Source of the DNA: Tissierella pigra
GTDB lineage: Bacteria; Bacillota; Clostridia; Tissierellales; Tissierellaceae
Direction: 5' to 3'
DNA: 50,525 nucleotides
NCBI RefSeq assembly: GCF_009695605.1
Contig: NZ_VUNQ01000026.1
Location: forward strand, 1 to 50,525
Positions within the stretch are counted from its first letter, which is position 1. Each line of letters begins with the position of its first letter. The notes under the pieces are model-generated. The model saw nothing but the letters and a program-made list of their open reading frames with translations. It searched no databases and was not told the origin of the DNA. A program made the translations under genes and the position numbers. Of this stretch, positions 1-8,078 are shown one piece after another.

Positions 1-104
1 TGCTCATATTATCACCAATTTATTTATACCAAAAATAAATAGAATATTAACATGAGCAGAAAAATTTAATTTTCAAATCGAAGTATAGTACGCAAATATT
101 TAAC

Positions 105-125
105 GCGTCGTAGACGCTCTTTTTA
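105..125 (+). terminator. Terminator-like hairpin upstream of nqr operon
   Basis: A short GC-rich stem (GCGTC at 106-110, loop GTA, GACGC at 114-118) is followed at once by a T-rich tail (tctttttat). It lies upstream of a TATAAT at 160-165 that could serve nqrB, so it more likely ends a transcript entering from the left than attenuates nqr. The stem is only 5 bp, so confidence is modest. Positions 1-242 contain no coding sequence that I can support. Confidence 0.4.
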
Positions 126-242
126 TGTAAAATTATAGGATTTTTTTAGAACCATATCATATAATATCCAGTAAATGTTTTTTTCAGAAAATTTAGGGAA
201 TATATGAATTGTAACTAGTTTAAAAAATATGGAGGTGTTATT

Positions 243-1226
243 TTGTTAAGACAGAAATTTTCAAAACATTTTATGAAACAAAAAATGATGAGAACAGTTA
301 TTGTATCTTTAATTCCATTAATATTTTCATCAATATACTTTTTTGGATGGAGAACACTAATACTCTTAGGCATTGTGACTATTGCTGGATTAACAACTGA
401 ATGGATTTTTGCAAAAAGATACAATAGGAAGGTTTCGGAAGCAATATTTGTCAGCTGTATTTTATATACCATGACTTTGCCACCTGCTACTCCATATTGG
501 ATAGCTATAATAGGGATTATATTTGGTATTATATTTGGGAAAGAAGTATTTGGAGGCTTTGGAAAAAATGTATTTAATCCTGCCTTAGTAGCCAGAGCAT
601 TTGTATATGTATGTTTCCCAGCACCTCTGACCATAGAATGGTCAAAGTCAGCATTAGGATTTCCAGGAGGGTTTAGCACTTATATTACTGAAGGTGTAGA
701 GGCAGTTTCACAAGCTACTCCAATGCTATTATTTAGAGATACAGGAAAAATGGCTTCTTTAATGGATTTATTAATAGGAAATGTATCTGGGTCAATAGGA
801 GAAACCTCATCAATACTAATTATTCTTGCAGGAGTCTACTTAGTATATAAAAAGGTAGCTTCTTGGCAGATAATGACAGGAGTTTTAGTTGGATTCACAG
901 GACTAAGCAGTATTCTTTATTTATTAGGAAATAGCCAGATTCCAAGCCCAATATTTGGAGTTCTAGCAGGTGGATTATTATTTGGTGCTGTATTTATGGC
1001 TACAGATCCAATTTCTGCTCCAAAAACAAAAGAAGGTAAATGGATATATGGAATTCTTATAGGAGTAATTACAGTAGTCATCAGGGGATATGCACTGTTT
1101 GCTGGTGGAATGATGTTTGCAATACTTATAGCAAATACATTTGCTCCCATAATAGACGAAGGAGTCAATGCTTATAAAAAGCATAAGAAGGAATCTAAAG
1201 CAAAGAAAGAAGAGGTGGCAATATGA
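243..1226 (+). CDS. nqrB: Na+-translocating NADH:quinone reductase subunit B (short form)
   Basis: This is an integral membrane subunit of the Nqr/Rnf family that carries a covalent FMN and forms part of the sodium pathway. Family hallmarks are visible: KEVFGGFGKNVFNPAL near residues 100-114, a GNVSGSIGE block near 179-187 and an FMATDPISAP block near 251-260. The expected flavinylated threonine is T159 in SQATP; the usual motif has Gly where Gln stands here. At 327 residues it is shorter than typical NqrB (about 410) and close to RnfD length, lacking most of the NqrB N-terminal extension. Start is TTG at 243 behind GGAGGTG at 231-237; a TATAAT at 160-165 is a possible -10. The stop overlaps the nqrC start (ATGA). 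An RnfD label is possible, but the D, E and F neighbours are clearly Nqr-type. Confidence 0.85.
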   Translation: MLRQKFSKHFMKQKMMRTVIVSLIPLIFSSIYFFGWRTLILLGIVTIAGLTTEWIFAKRYNRKVSEAIFVSCILYTMTLPPATPYWIAIIGIIFGIIFGKEVFGGFGKNVFNPALVARAFVYVCFPAPLTIEWSKSALGFPGGFSTYITEGVEAVSQATPMLLFRDTGKMASLMDLLIGNVSGSIGETSSILIILAGVYLVYKKVASWQIMTGVLVGFTGLSSILYLLGNSQIPSPIFGVLAGGLLFGAVFMATDPISAPKTKEGKWIYGILIGVITVVIRGYALFAGGMMFAILIANTFAPIIDEGVNAYKKHKKESKAKKEEVAI

Positions 1227-1828
1227 AAAAATCTTTTAGTTTTCCAATAATATTTATGGTTGTTATCACCGCTTTCTTTACTTTTATATTGGCTTTTCTA
1301 AACTATAGCACTGCTGATAAAATTGCATTTAACCAAGAACTAGAACTAAATAAAAAATTACTTTATATTTTTGATATAGAGTCATTATCTGAAGAACCAG
1401 AAGACATACATCAAGCCTTTATGGATAATATAGGGTCTATATCCTTTGAAGGAGAGGATTTATATGTATACTATGGAGATAATGAACAGATTTTAGGATA
1501 TGCTGTGCCAATAAATGGCTCTGGACTATGGGGAAGCATAGAAGGCTATGTTGGAGTTTCAGCAGATTATTCTAAGATATTAGGGTTAGAGTTTATTTCC
1601 CATAGTGAAACACCAGGCTTAGGTGGAAGAATATCTGAGGATTGGTATAAGGAACAATTTAGAGGGATAGATTTAACTAAAACTACAGATGGAAACTATA
1701 TTATATATAAACCTTTAGCAGGTGGAAACGTAGATGCTATAGCAGGGGCCACCTTGACATCAAAATCTGTAAGTAAACTTTTGAATGAGGACTTAGAAGA
1801 ATTTATGAAAAAAGGGGTGAATAAATAA
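1223..1828 (+). CDS. nqrC: Na+-NQR subunit C, FMN-binding
   Basis: This is the peripheral, single-span subunit of the Nqr complex that carries a second covalent FMN. One N-terminal membrane segment (about residues 7-27) precedes an extracytoplasmic FMN-binding domain. The flavinylation motif DAIAGATLTS lies at 171-180, with T177 as the expected phosphoester site. The block HSETPGLGG at 127-135 is typical of NqrC/RnfG. It has 201 residues, shorter than classical NqrC (about 257) and similar to RnfG. It overlaps nqrB by four bases and nqrD by one base, so translation is probably coupled. Family membership is certain; the Nqr rather than Rnf name rests on the neighbouring genes. Confidence 0.87.
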   Translation: MKKSFSFPIIFMVVITAFFTFILAFLNYSTADKIAFNQELELNKKLLYIFDIESLSEEPEDIHQAFMDNIGSISFEGEDLYVYYGDNEQILGYAVPINGSGLWGSIEGYVGVSADYSKILGLEFISHSETPGLGGRISEDWYKEQFRGIDLTKTTDGNYIIYKPLAGGNVDAIAGATLTSKSVSKLLNEDLEEFMKKGVNK

Positions 1829-2460
1829 TGAAGGGAGATAGTCCAAAAAAGATATTTAAAATGGGACTTTGGGAAGACAATCCAGTATTAGTGCAAATAA
1901 TTGGTATATGCTCAGCTTTAGCAGTAACTAACCTTATGTTAAATTCATTAATTATGGGAGTTGGTCTAATATTTGTTACAGCACTATCATCATTTACTGT
2001 ATCTATACTTAGGAATTACACACCAAAACACATTAGAATGATGGTTCAAGTACTTATAATAGCCGCCTATGTAATCATAGTAGATATTTTCCTAAAAGCT
2101 TATATGCCAGAAATGAGCAAGGCATTAGGACCATATGTAGGTTTGATTATTACAAATTGTATAATTATGGGTAGGGCAGAAGCTTATGCACAGAAGAATC
2201 CACCTATTCCCTCATTTTTAGATGGAGTAGCCTCTGGTCTAGGTTATACTTTAGTTCTTTTAGTTATAGCTTTCATTAGAGAGCTATTAGGCTTTGGAAC
2301 AATTTTTGGTATTCAAGTTTTAGGAGAGTGGTGGACCCCTTGGACTATAATGATTATGCCACCAGCTGCATTTTTCATATTGGCAGTTGTTATATGGATT
2401 ACAAAAACTATTCAAGAGAAAGAGAAAGATAATAAGAAAGGTCAGGTGGCTAACTTATGA
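1828..2460 (+). CDS. nqrD: Na+-NQR subunit D
   Basis: A multi-span membrane subunit that with NqrE holds an iron-sulfur centre midway through the membrane. GICSALAVT near 26-34 and TNCIIMGRAEA near 109-119 supply the two conserved cysteines C28 and C111. The stretch IPSFLDGVASGLGY and FIRELLGFGTIFG follow the usual NqrD order. Length (210 residues) is normal for the family, and the sequence reads as NqrD rather than RnfE. It starts one base inside the nqrC stop and its own stop overlaps the nqrE start (ATGA), as expected for subunits made in fixed ratio. Confidence 0.92.
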   Translation: MKGDSPKKIFKMGLWEDNPVLVQIIGICSALAVTNLMLNSLIMGVGLIFVTALSSFTVSILRNYTPKHIRMMVQVLIIAAYVIIVDIFLKAYMPEMSKALGPYVGLIITNCIIMGRAEAYAQKNPPIPSFLDGVASGLGYTLVLLVIAFIRELLGFGTIFGIQVLGEWWTPWTIMIMPPAAFFILAVVIWITKTIQEKEKDNKKGQVANL

Positions 2461-3047
2461 TAGAACTTAATCCTTTTGTTATATTCTTTGCAGCAATTTT
2501 TACAAACAATATGATATTTAGTAACTTTTTAGGAATGTGTTCTTATATAGCAGTATCAAGAGAAATCCCTACATCTTTAGGACTGGGTCAGGCAGTTACT
2601 TTTGTCCTTACTTGTACAACTATAATAAACTATCTTATATATCATTATATATTATTGCCTCTTGGACTAGATTATTTGAGATTTATAGTTTTTATTGTCA
2701 GTATAGCAGCTTTTGTACAACTTCTAGAGATGTTTGTGGAAAGATACCTTCCTAATTTATATTATGCACTAGGTATATTTTTACCTCTTATAACTGTAAA
2801 TTGTGCTATATTAGGAGTTTCGTTATTTATGATAATTCGTGATTATAATTTCCTTCAATCCATAGGATTTAGTATTGGGTCTGGAATTGGATGGACATTG
2901 GCAATAGTTGCATTGGCAGGAATTCGTCAGAAATTAAAGAAAGCTTCAATACCTAAGGGACTTGAAGGACCTGGTATAACTTTAATCATTACTGGTTTAA
3001 TGGCTTTAGCTTTCATAGGTTTTTCAGGTATTGTTCAAATCCAATAG
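2457..3047 (+). CDS. nqrE: Na+-NQR subunit E
   Basis: Membrane partner of NqrD. Conserved cysteines occur at C28 in FLGMC and C116 in TVNCAI, and the blocks LGIFLPLITVNCA and GSGIGWTLAIVALAGIR match classical NqrE very closely. About six hydrophobic spans; 196 residues, the normal length. The cysteines of NqrD and NqrE are known to bind a shared iron-sulfur cluster in characterised Nqr; that this holds here is inferred. Its start overlaps nqrD by four bases, and nqrF follows after 11 bases with its own GGAGGG site. Confidence 0.92.
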   Translation: MIELNPFVIFFAAIFTNNMIFSNFLGMCSYIAVSREIPTSLGLGQAVTFVLTCTTIINYLIYHYILLPLGLDYLRFIVFIVSIAAFVQLLEMFVERYLPNLYYALGIFLPLITVNCAILGVSLFMIIRDYNFLQSIGFSIGSGIGWTLAIVALAGIRQKLKKASIPKGLEGPGITLIITGLMALAFIGFSGIVQIQ

Positions 3048-3058
3048 GAGGGAAATAT

Positions 3059-4162
3059 ATGAATGAAATAATTATAACAACCATATCCATTACAGGAATA
3101 TCGGCTATATTTGCTTTTCTGCTTACTCTTGCCGATAGAACAATAGGAAATTATGGAGAAATAGAGTTAAATATAAATGATGATAAAGACTATATAGTTC
3201 AGGGAGGTTCCTCACTTTTATCTACTTTAATAGATGAAAAGATATTTATTCCATCAGCTTGTGGAGGTAAAGGTACTTGTGGATATTGTAAAGTAAAAGT
3301 GCTAGAAGGTGGTGGTCCAGTACTTCCTACTGAGATTCCATTTTTAACTGAAGAGGAACTAAATAACCATGTAAGGCTTTCATGCCAATGTAAAGTAAAA
3401 GACAAAATTAAAATTGAGATACCTGAAGAATTATTTAATGTTAAAGAATATTTTGCTGAAGTAGAAGTTTTGGAGGATATGACTTCTGTAATTAAGAGAG
3501 TGAGAGTCAGATTACCAGAAGGAGAGGAAATAAAATTTAAGCCAGGGCAGTTTATTCAACTGAAAGCACCTTTATATGAAGGTAATGACGAAGAAGTTTA
3601 TAGAGCCTATTCAATAGCTTCTGCTGCAGGAGATAAAAATAATATAGAACTATTTATAGGATATGTACCAGGTGGAAAATGTACTACTTATGTTCATAAA
3701 CATTTAAAAGTAGGAGATACAGTACAAATAAATGGACCATATGGAGACTTTTATTTTGATGATGAGAGTAATCGAGAAGTTATATTAGTTGCAGCAGGTA
3801 CAGGCATCGCTCCTATACTTTCCATACTTAAACATATGAGAGAAAAAAATATAAACAGAAAGGCTAGATTTTACTTTGGTGCTAAAACTCCAGATGATTT
3901 ATTTTTGCTGGACTACTTTAAGGAATTGGAAGAAGAATTATATGATTTTAAATTTATACCAACTCTATCAAGGGTAACAGAAGAGCATAATTGGACTGGA
4001 GAAACAGGTAGAGTTAATAATGCCATAGATAAATATTTAACAGACTCAGAAAATAAAGAAGCCTACCTTTGTGGCAATGAAAAAATGATAGCTACTATGG
4101 TAGAAGCTCTTATGGACAAAGGTATACCTGAAGAATTAATATACTTTGATAAATTTGATTAA
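3059..4162 (+). CDS. nqrF: Na+-NQR subunit F, NADH-oxidising flavoprotein
   Basis: The electron input subunit: it oxidises NADH through FAD and a [2Fe-2S] cluster and feeds the membrane flavins. An N-terminal membrane anchor (about 5-24) is followed by a plant-type ferredoxin domain with ligands C68, C74, C77 and C109, then a ferredoxin-reductase module with the FAD motif RAYSIAS and the NAD-binding VAAGTGIAPILSI, ending in YLCGNEKM and a C-terminal FD. It has 367 residues against about 408 in gammaproteobacteria. It is the last gene of the operon and is followed directly by a terminator. NqrF distinguishes this locus from Rnf, which uses RnfB and RnfC instead; neither is seen here. Confidence 0.92.
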   Translation: MNEIIITTISITGISAIFAFLLTLADRTIGNYGEIELNINDDKDYIVQGGSSLLSTLIDEKIFIPSACGGKGTCGYCKVKVLEGGGPVLPTEIPFLTEEELNNHVRLSCQCKVKDKIKIEIPEELFNVKEYFAEVEVLEDMTSVIKRVRVRLPEGEEIKFKPGQFIQLKAPLYEGNDEEVYRAYSIASAAGDKNNIELFIGYVPGGKCTTYVHKHLKVGDTVQINGPYGDFYFDDESNREVILVAAGTGIAPILSILKHMREKNINRKARFYFGAKTPDDLFLLDYFKELEEELYDFKFIPTLSRVTEEHNWTGETGRVNNAIDKYLTDSENKEAYLCGNEKMIATMVEALMDKGIPEELIYFDKFD

Positions 4163-4190
4163 GAGAAATCCTAGTGATTTCTCTTTTTAT
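4162..4190 (+). terminator. Rho-independent terminator of nqr operon
   Basis: A 9-bp stem (AGAGAAATC at 4162-4170 paired with GATTTCTCT at 4176-4184) and a five-base loop are followed by a T run. It begins at the last base of the nqrF stop codon. Confidence 0.85.
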
Positions 4191-4218
4191 GGACTACTTT
4201 AAGAAAAAATATGATATA

Positions 4219-4236
4219 ATTATACTGAAGTATAAT
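4219..4236. promoter_or_regulatory. Palindrome overlapping a -10 element (operator candidate)
   Basis: ATTATACT at 4219-4226 is the exact inverse of AGTATAAT at 4229-4236, with a GA centre. A TATAAT at 4215-4220 overlaps its left edge. A protein bound here would sit at the likely transcription start of the alarmone synthetase gene. The -35 is not clear and AT-rich palindromes can arise by chance. Confidence 0.4.
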
Positions 4237-4268
4237 CAATACATAAAAAATCCTTAGGGGGACGAGGC

Positions 4269-5615
4269 ATGAAGCTTGAGTTATTTGACTTTATAGACGA
4301 AACCTTAGAACTGATAGAAAAAAGAAAGGAGAGTATTGAGAAGGTTGCAAATTCTTTAGAAAAGTTTTTTACTGATAGCTTTTTTATACAGGATCATTTT
4401 TTAAATGTTAGCTATAGAATAAAATCACCAGAGAGTTTAAGAGAAAAGATATTGCGTCATAATTTCTACATAAAGTATAAGACTCCAGAAAACCTATTGG
4501 ACAATTTATCAGATTTAATAGGGTTCAGAGTAGAGTGTAGATTTATCGAAGATGAGGACAAGATTTATAGAGATATAATGAAGTTATTTAATATAAAATG
4601 TAAAGATGGTTTTTATACAAACTGTCTTAATTCAAATATTATGTTGCAATTAGAAGATAAACAGCCACAGAAACAAAAAAATGGATTTGAAATATATAAA
4701 ATTGATGGTAAGTATTGTAAAGATGGAGTATGTATTAACTTTGAGTTACAAATAAAATCTTTAGTAAATGTTTTCTGGGGAGAAATTGACCATAGAGTAT
4801 TGTATAAAAATTTCAACTATATGTTAACAGAAGACTTTTTTAGAGATATAATGTCTTCAATAAAAGACAATTTATCCATGATTGACAGGCAATTAATGCT
4901 TGTGTATAATCATTTAAATGGAATGGATGCCAGCAACTCATTGACGAAAAGAATTCAATTACAAGCATTGTTATCAAAGATTATTCATGATATTTATATA
5001 GTTAAAATAAGACAGGAAATAGGATTTGTATTAGACTTCAAAAAATCTACAGATGTTATTGTAAACTATATATTTATGAAAGGTGGATTAGAAGAGTCTG
5101 AACATTATAGTACCAACTTTTTAAGAGTGTTAAATAGATTAAATGAAATAGGAAAAAATCATATATCATTTAATAGATACATGAACTTTGAAAGAGAAAT
5201 TTTTTTCAATGATGATTTTACAAGAAAAATAGGAAATAGTATTCTAGAAATAATAAATAAAGATTTTAGGTGGAATTTATTTTTTAGAATAATATTTGAA
5301 ATAGAGGAAGGAAATAATGCAGAAGATTTTGAAGGGTTTTTAATATTTGTTAGATATAGATTTCATGAAAACTTAATGTTGATTTTGGAAAATAAAGATT
5401 TCATTGATGAAGAAAAAGAAGAAATTCTTCACTGTATATTGAATACAATAGCAACTAATTTTTGTAAAGATTTAGATGTTGATTTTTTAAGTGATTGTAG
5501 TATCAAGAAATTAAACAATACCATAGGAAAAGCTTTTGAAAACATAGAAAGCTTTAATGATTGGATAGAGAATAAAGAAAAATTAATTGATATGATATTA
5601 AAACATGACTTTTAA
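4269..5615 (+). CDS. RelA/SpoT-domain protein, putative (p)ppGpp synthetase
   Basis: The N-terminal half (about residues 40-215) reads as an alarmone synthetase fold without an HD hydrolase domain: a basic SLREKILRH segment, LSDLIGFRVECRF with the metal-binding Asp, FELQIKSLVNVFWGEIDH with the catalytic Glu, and YKNF after it. Such small alarmone synthetases transfer pyrophosphate from ATP to GDP or GTP. The strand that usually reads GYxSxH appears as NGFEIYKI, so the conserved Tyr and His are replaced. The C-terminal half (about 220-448) is helical, acidic and lysine-rich, and I do not recognise it; typical small synthetases have only about 200-260 residues. It stands alone between two terminators. 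Activity is not assured. Confidence 0.7.
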   Translation: MKLELFDFIDETLELIEKRKESIEKVANSLEKFFTDSFFIQDHFLNVSYRIKSPESLREKILRHNFYIKYKTPENLLDNLSDLIGFRVECRFIEDEDKIYRDIMKLFNIKCKDGFYTNCLNSNIMLQLEDKQPQKQKNGFEIYKIDGKYCKDGVCINFELQIKSLVNVFWGEIDHRVLYKNFNYMLTEDFFRDIMSSIKDNLSMIDRQLMLVYNHLNGMDASNSLTKRIQLQALLSKIIHDIYIVKIRQEIGFVLDFKKSTDVIVNYIFMKGGLEESEHYSTNFLRVLNRLNEIGKNHISFNRYMNFEREIFFNDDFTRKIGNSILEIINKDFRWNLFFRIIFEIEEGNNAEDFEGFLIFVRYRFHENLMLILENKDFIDEEKEEILHCILNTIATNFCKDLDVDFLSDCSIKKLNNTIGKAFENIESFNDWIENKEKLIDMILKHDF

Positions 5616-5648
5616 AGTATTTGAAAGAATTTCAAATACTTTTTTTTC
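5614..5648 (+). terminator. Rho-independent terminator
   Basis: A perfect 13-bp stem (5614-5626 with 5630-5642), a 3-base loop and a run of T residues directly follow, and overlap, the stop codon of the alarmone synthetase gene. Confidence 0.9.
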
Positions 5649-5695
5649 TAATTGGGTAAAGATATAGTACACCATAAATATTAGGAGTTGATATA

Positions 5696-7459
5696 ATGAA
5701 AGTCTTTGGAAGAATAAAATCCACCTTATGGAATATACAAAAAAGTATTAAGAGATTTCCTATAACCATAGGAATTTCTACAATTTTGGCTATATTTCTA
5801 ATATATTTAAATGAGAGCCATTTGGCATGGGAGACAAAAGAAAAACTAGACCAAATAACTTTAGTGTTAGGATTAGGAATTCCTTTATCTTTATTTATTA
5901 GTCTAGGTATAGAGCGATTTTTTGAAAAAAATAAATTAGTCTCAACAATTCTATATTGTGTTGGAGCTGGATTTTTATTATTGTATTATTTTATATTTTT
6001 AGAGGATAATAATACTGCAGAGATTTCCAGATATATAGGTACTATGATATTTTGTATTTTAGGATTTTTATATATTTCAAGGATTGGAAAGAATAAGGAT
6101 TATGAGTACTATATAATGGATATATACTATAGTTTCGTCTTAACCTTTGTATATTCATTTGTGCTTTACTTTGGCTTATCAGCAATCTTTTTTACTATTG
6201 ACCAGTTATTTGATGCTAATGTTCCAGTAGAGTTATATTATTATATGTTTTTAATCGTATTCTTTATATTTGCAATATCATTATTTTTATCAAAGTTACC
6301 TTATGTGGATACCCAATATGAAGAAATAGAATATGGAAAACCTTTAACCATATTACTAACTTATATAGTAATTCCTTTAATAACTATTTATACTATAATA
6401 CTATATATATACTTTGGTAAAATACTTTTAACTAGAATATGGCCAAGAGGGTTAGTATCACATTTGGTACTTTGGTATTCAACTATATCAGTTGGAGTTA
6501 TATTCTTAATAACTCCAATACTAGATGAAAATAAAATTGCAAATACATTTAAAACCTTTTTTCCTAAAATAATAATTCCCATTATATTGATGATGTATAT
6601 ATCTATATATCAAAGGGTAAATCAATATGGAATAACAGAAAATAGGTACTATTTAATAGTATTAGGATTGTGGGTACTAGGTATAATGATATATTTTGCA
6701 GTGAAAAAACCTTTGAAAAATATTGTTATACCAATTAGTTTGTCTGTAATAATGTTGAATTCCGTATATGGACCTTTTAGTAGTTTTGCCATATCTAAAT
6801 ATAGTCAAAATAAAAGATTTGAAAATATATTAAAAAGAAATCATATGATTTCAAATGGTAATATAGTATTAAGTCCAGATATAACTAAGGACGATAAAAA
6901 AGAAATAAATAATATACTAAGTTATTTTAATACAAACCATAGTATCCAAGATATAAAGGTTTTACCTAAGGATTTTAGTTTTGATAAAATGGAAAATGTA
7001 TTTGGATTTAAATATAATGCTTATATGCCATATGAAAACAATAGGTATTTTTACTTTGGAATTTATGGAAATAGAGAGCCTATAGATATAAAAGGATTTG
7101 ATTATTATATAAATATAGAATATTGGAATGAAGACAAAATAGAAACTGGAGGATTAACTTTACAGTTTAATAAAACAAAAAATGTATTAACTATTTCTAA
7201 AGATGATAGAATTATATTGGAACAGGGTATAATGGAATTTGTAAAAGATATATATAATAAACAAGCATCTAAAGAGGAAGATAAAGAAAAGTCTATGGTT
7301 TCCTATAAAGATACAACATATAACGTTTCCATAAGAGATAGTATAGACAATATAGACCTTAAATTTATATTTACCAATATAAGTGGAAGAATAGATGATC
7401 AAGATTTATTGGAAATTGATAATGTAGAATTTATATTACTAATTTCAAATAAACAATAA
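5696..7459 (+). CDS. DUF4153-type polytopic membrane protein
   Basis: A 587-residue protein. The first about 370 residues contain ten or more hydrophobic spans with short polar loops; the last about 200 residues are soluble, lysine- and asparagine-rich and probably extracytoplasmic or cytoplasmic depending on the span count. The overall plan and the N-terminal run (a basic lead, then alternating spans with SLGIERFFEKNK) resemble the DUF4153 family of Firmicutes, whose function is unknown. No catalytic motif was found. It is a single gene with its own GGAG-like site (AGGAGTTG at 5683-5690) and is followed by a spacer before msrA. The family name is from memory of its layout, not from a search. 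Confidence 0.6.
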   Translation: MKVFGRIKSTLWNIQKSIKRFPITIGISTILAIFLIYLNESHLAWETKEKLDQITLVLGLGIPLSLFISLGIERFFEKNKLVSTILYCVGAGFLLLYYFIFLEDNNTAEISRYIGTMIFCILGFLYISRIGKNKDYEYYIMDIYYSFVLTFVYSFVLYFGLSAIFFTIDQLFDANVPVELYYYMFLIVFFIFAISLFLSKLPYVDTQYEEIEYGKPLTILLTYIVIPLITIYTIILYIYFGKILLTRIWPRGLVSHLVLWYSTISVGVIFLITPILDENKIANTFKTFFPKIIIPIILMMYISIYQRVNQYGITENRYYLIVLGLWVLGIMIYFAVKKPLKNIVIPISLSVIMLNSVYGPFSSFAISKYSQNKRFENILKRNHMISNGNIVLSPDITKDDKKEINNILSYFNTNHSIQDIKVLPKDFSFDKMENVFGFKYNAYMPYENNRYFYFGIYGNREPIDIKGFDYYINIEYWNEDKIETGGLTLQFNKTKNVLTISKDDRIILEQGIMEFVKDIYNKQASKEEDKEKSMVSYKDTTYNVSIRDSIDNIDLKFIFTNISGRIDDQDLLEIDNVEFILLISNKQ

Positions 7460-7555
7460 GTTGAAAAATATATACCCTGTTTTTTAAAAAGAATTAGTAT
7501 ATAATACTATTTATTATAGGTAAATTATATTATAATATAGATTGGAGGTATTAAA

Positions 7556-8032
7556 ATGAAAGAAATATATTTAGCAGGCGGATGTTTTTGGGGTGTAGAG
7601 GAATATATGTCTAGATTAGACGGAGTAGTAGATACTGAAGTTGGATATGCCAATGGAACAAAAGAAAATCCAACCTATCAAGAGGTTTGTACAGGGATTA
7701 CAGGTCATACTGAAACAACCTATATAAAATATAATGAAAATATAATTTCTTTAGAACAGTTATTAAATAAGTTTTGGAAAATAATAGATCCAACTGTATC
7801 CAATAGACAAGGACCAGATATCGGAAATCAATATAGAACTGGAATTTACTATATAGATAAAGAGGATTTAGATATTATAAATAAAACATTGGAAGAACAA
7901 CAAAAGAAGTATGATAAGCCCATAGTAACAGAAATTATGCCACTGAAAATTTTCTTTAATGCAGAAGAATATCATCAAGACTATTTAAAGAAAAACCCTG
8001 GTGGATATTGTCATATAGATTTAAGTAAATAA
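7556..8032 (+). CDS. msrA: Peptide methionine-S-sulfoxide reductase
   Basis: It reduces the S epimer of methionine sulfoxide in proteins. The active site GGCFWG puts the catalytic cysteine at C10; GYANG, GHTE and the NQYRTGIYY block complete the fold, and a resolving cysteine lies at C152 in GGYCHID. Catalytic position 10 is an ordinary Cys codon (TGT), whereas some clostridial MsrA use selenocysteine. It has 158 residues, the compact form with no MsrB fusion. GGAGG at 7543-7547 fixes the start, and a terminator follows. A second methionine-sulfoxide enzyme of another class lies at 11920. Confidence 0.95.
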   Translation: MKEIYLAGGCFWGVEEYMSRLDGVVDTEVGYANGTKENPTYQEVCTGITGHTETTYIKYNENIISLEQLLNKFWKIIDPTVSNRQGPDIGNQYRTGIYYIDKEDLDIINKTLEEQQKKYDKPIVTEIMPLKIFFNAEEYHQDYLKKNPGGYCHIDLSK

Positions 8033-8058
8033 AAGGAATCCCTTAGGGGATTCTTTTA
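8032..8058 (+). terminator. Rho-independent terminator after msrA
   Basis: A stem of about 11 bp (AAGGAATCCC paired with GGGGATTCTTT, loop TTA) with a T-rich 3' side. It ends only about 20 bases before the next start codon, so that gene is reached either by read-through or by a promoter hidden in msrA. Confidence 0.8.
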
Positions 8059-8078
8059 ATGTGCATGGAGATGAAGAT

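Noticed and set aside
215-679. Minus-strand open frame opposite nqrB
   Set aside because: It lies antisense to a clearly conserved subunit, and has no ribosome site or recognisable protein pattern.
243-4162. Labelling the first operon as Rnf
   Set aside because: NqrF-type flavoprotein and typical NqrD/NqrE sequences are present, and RnfB and RnfC are absent.
7556-8032. Selenocysteine in MsrA
   Set aside because: The catalytic codon is TGT and no in-frame TGA is present.
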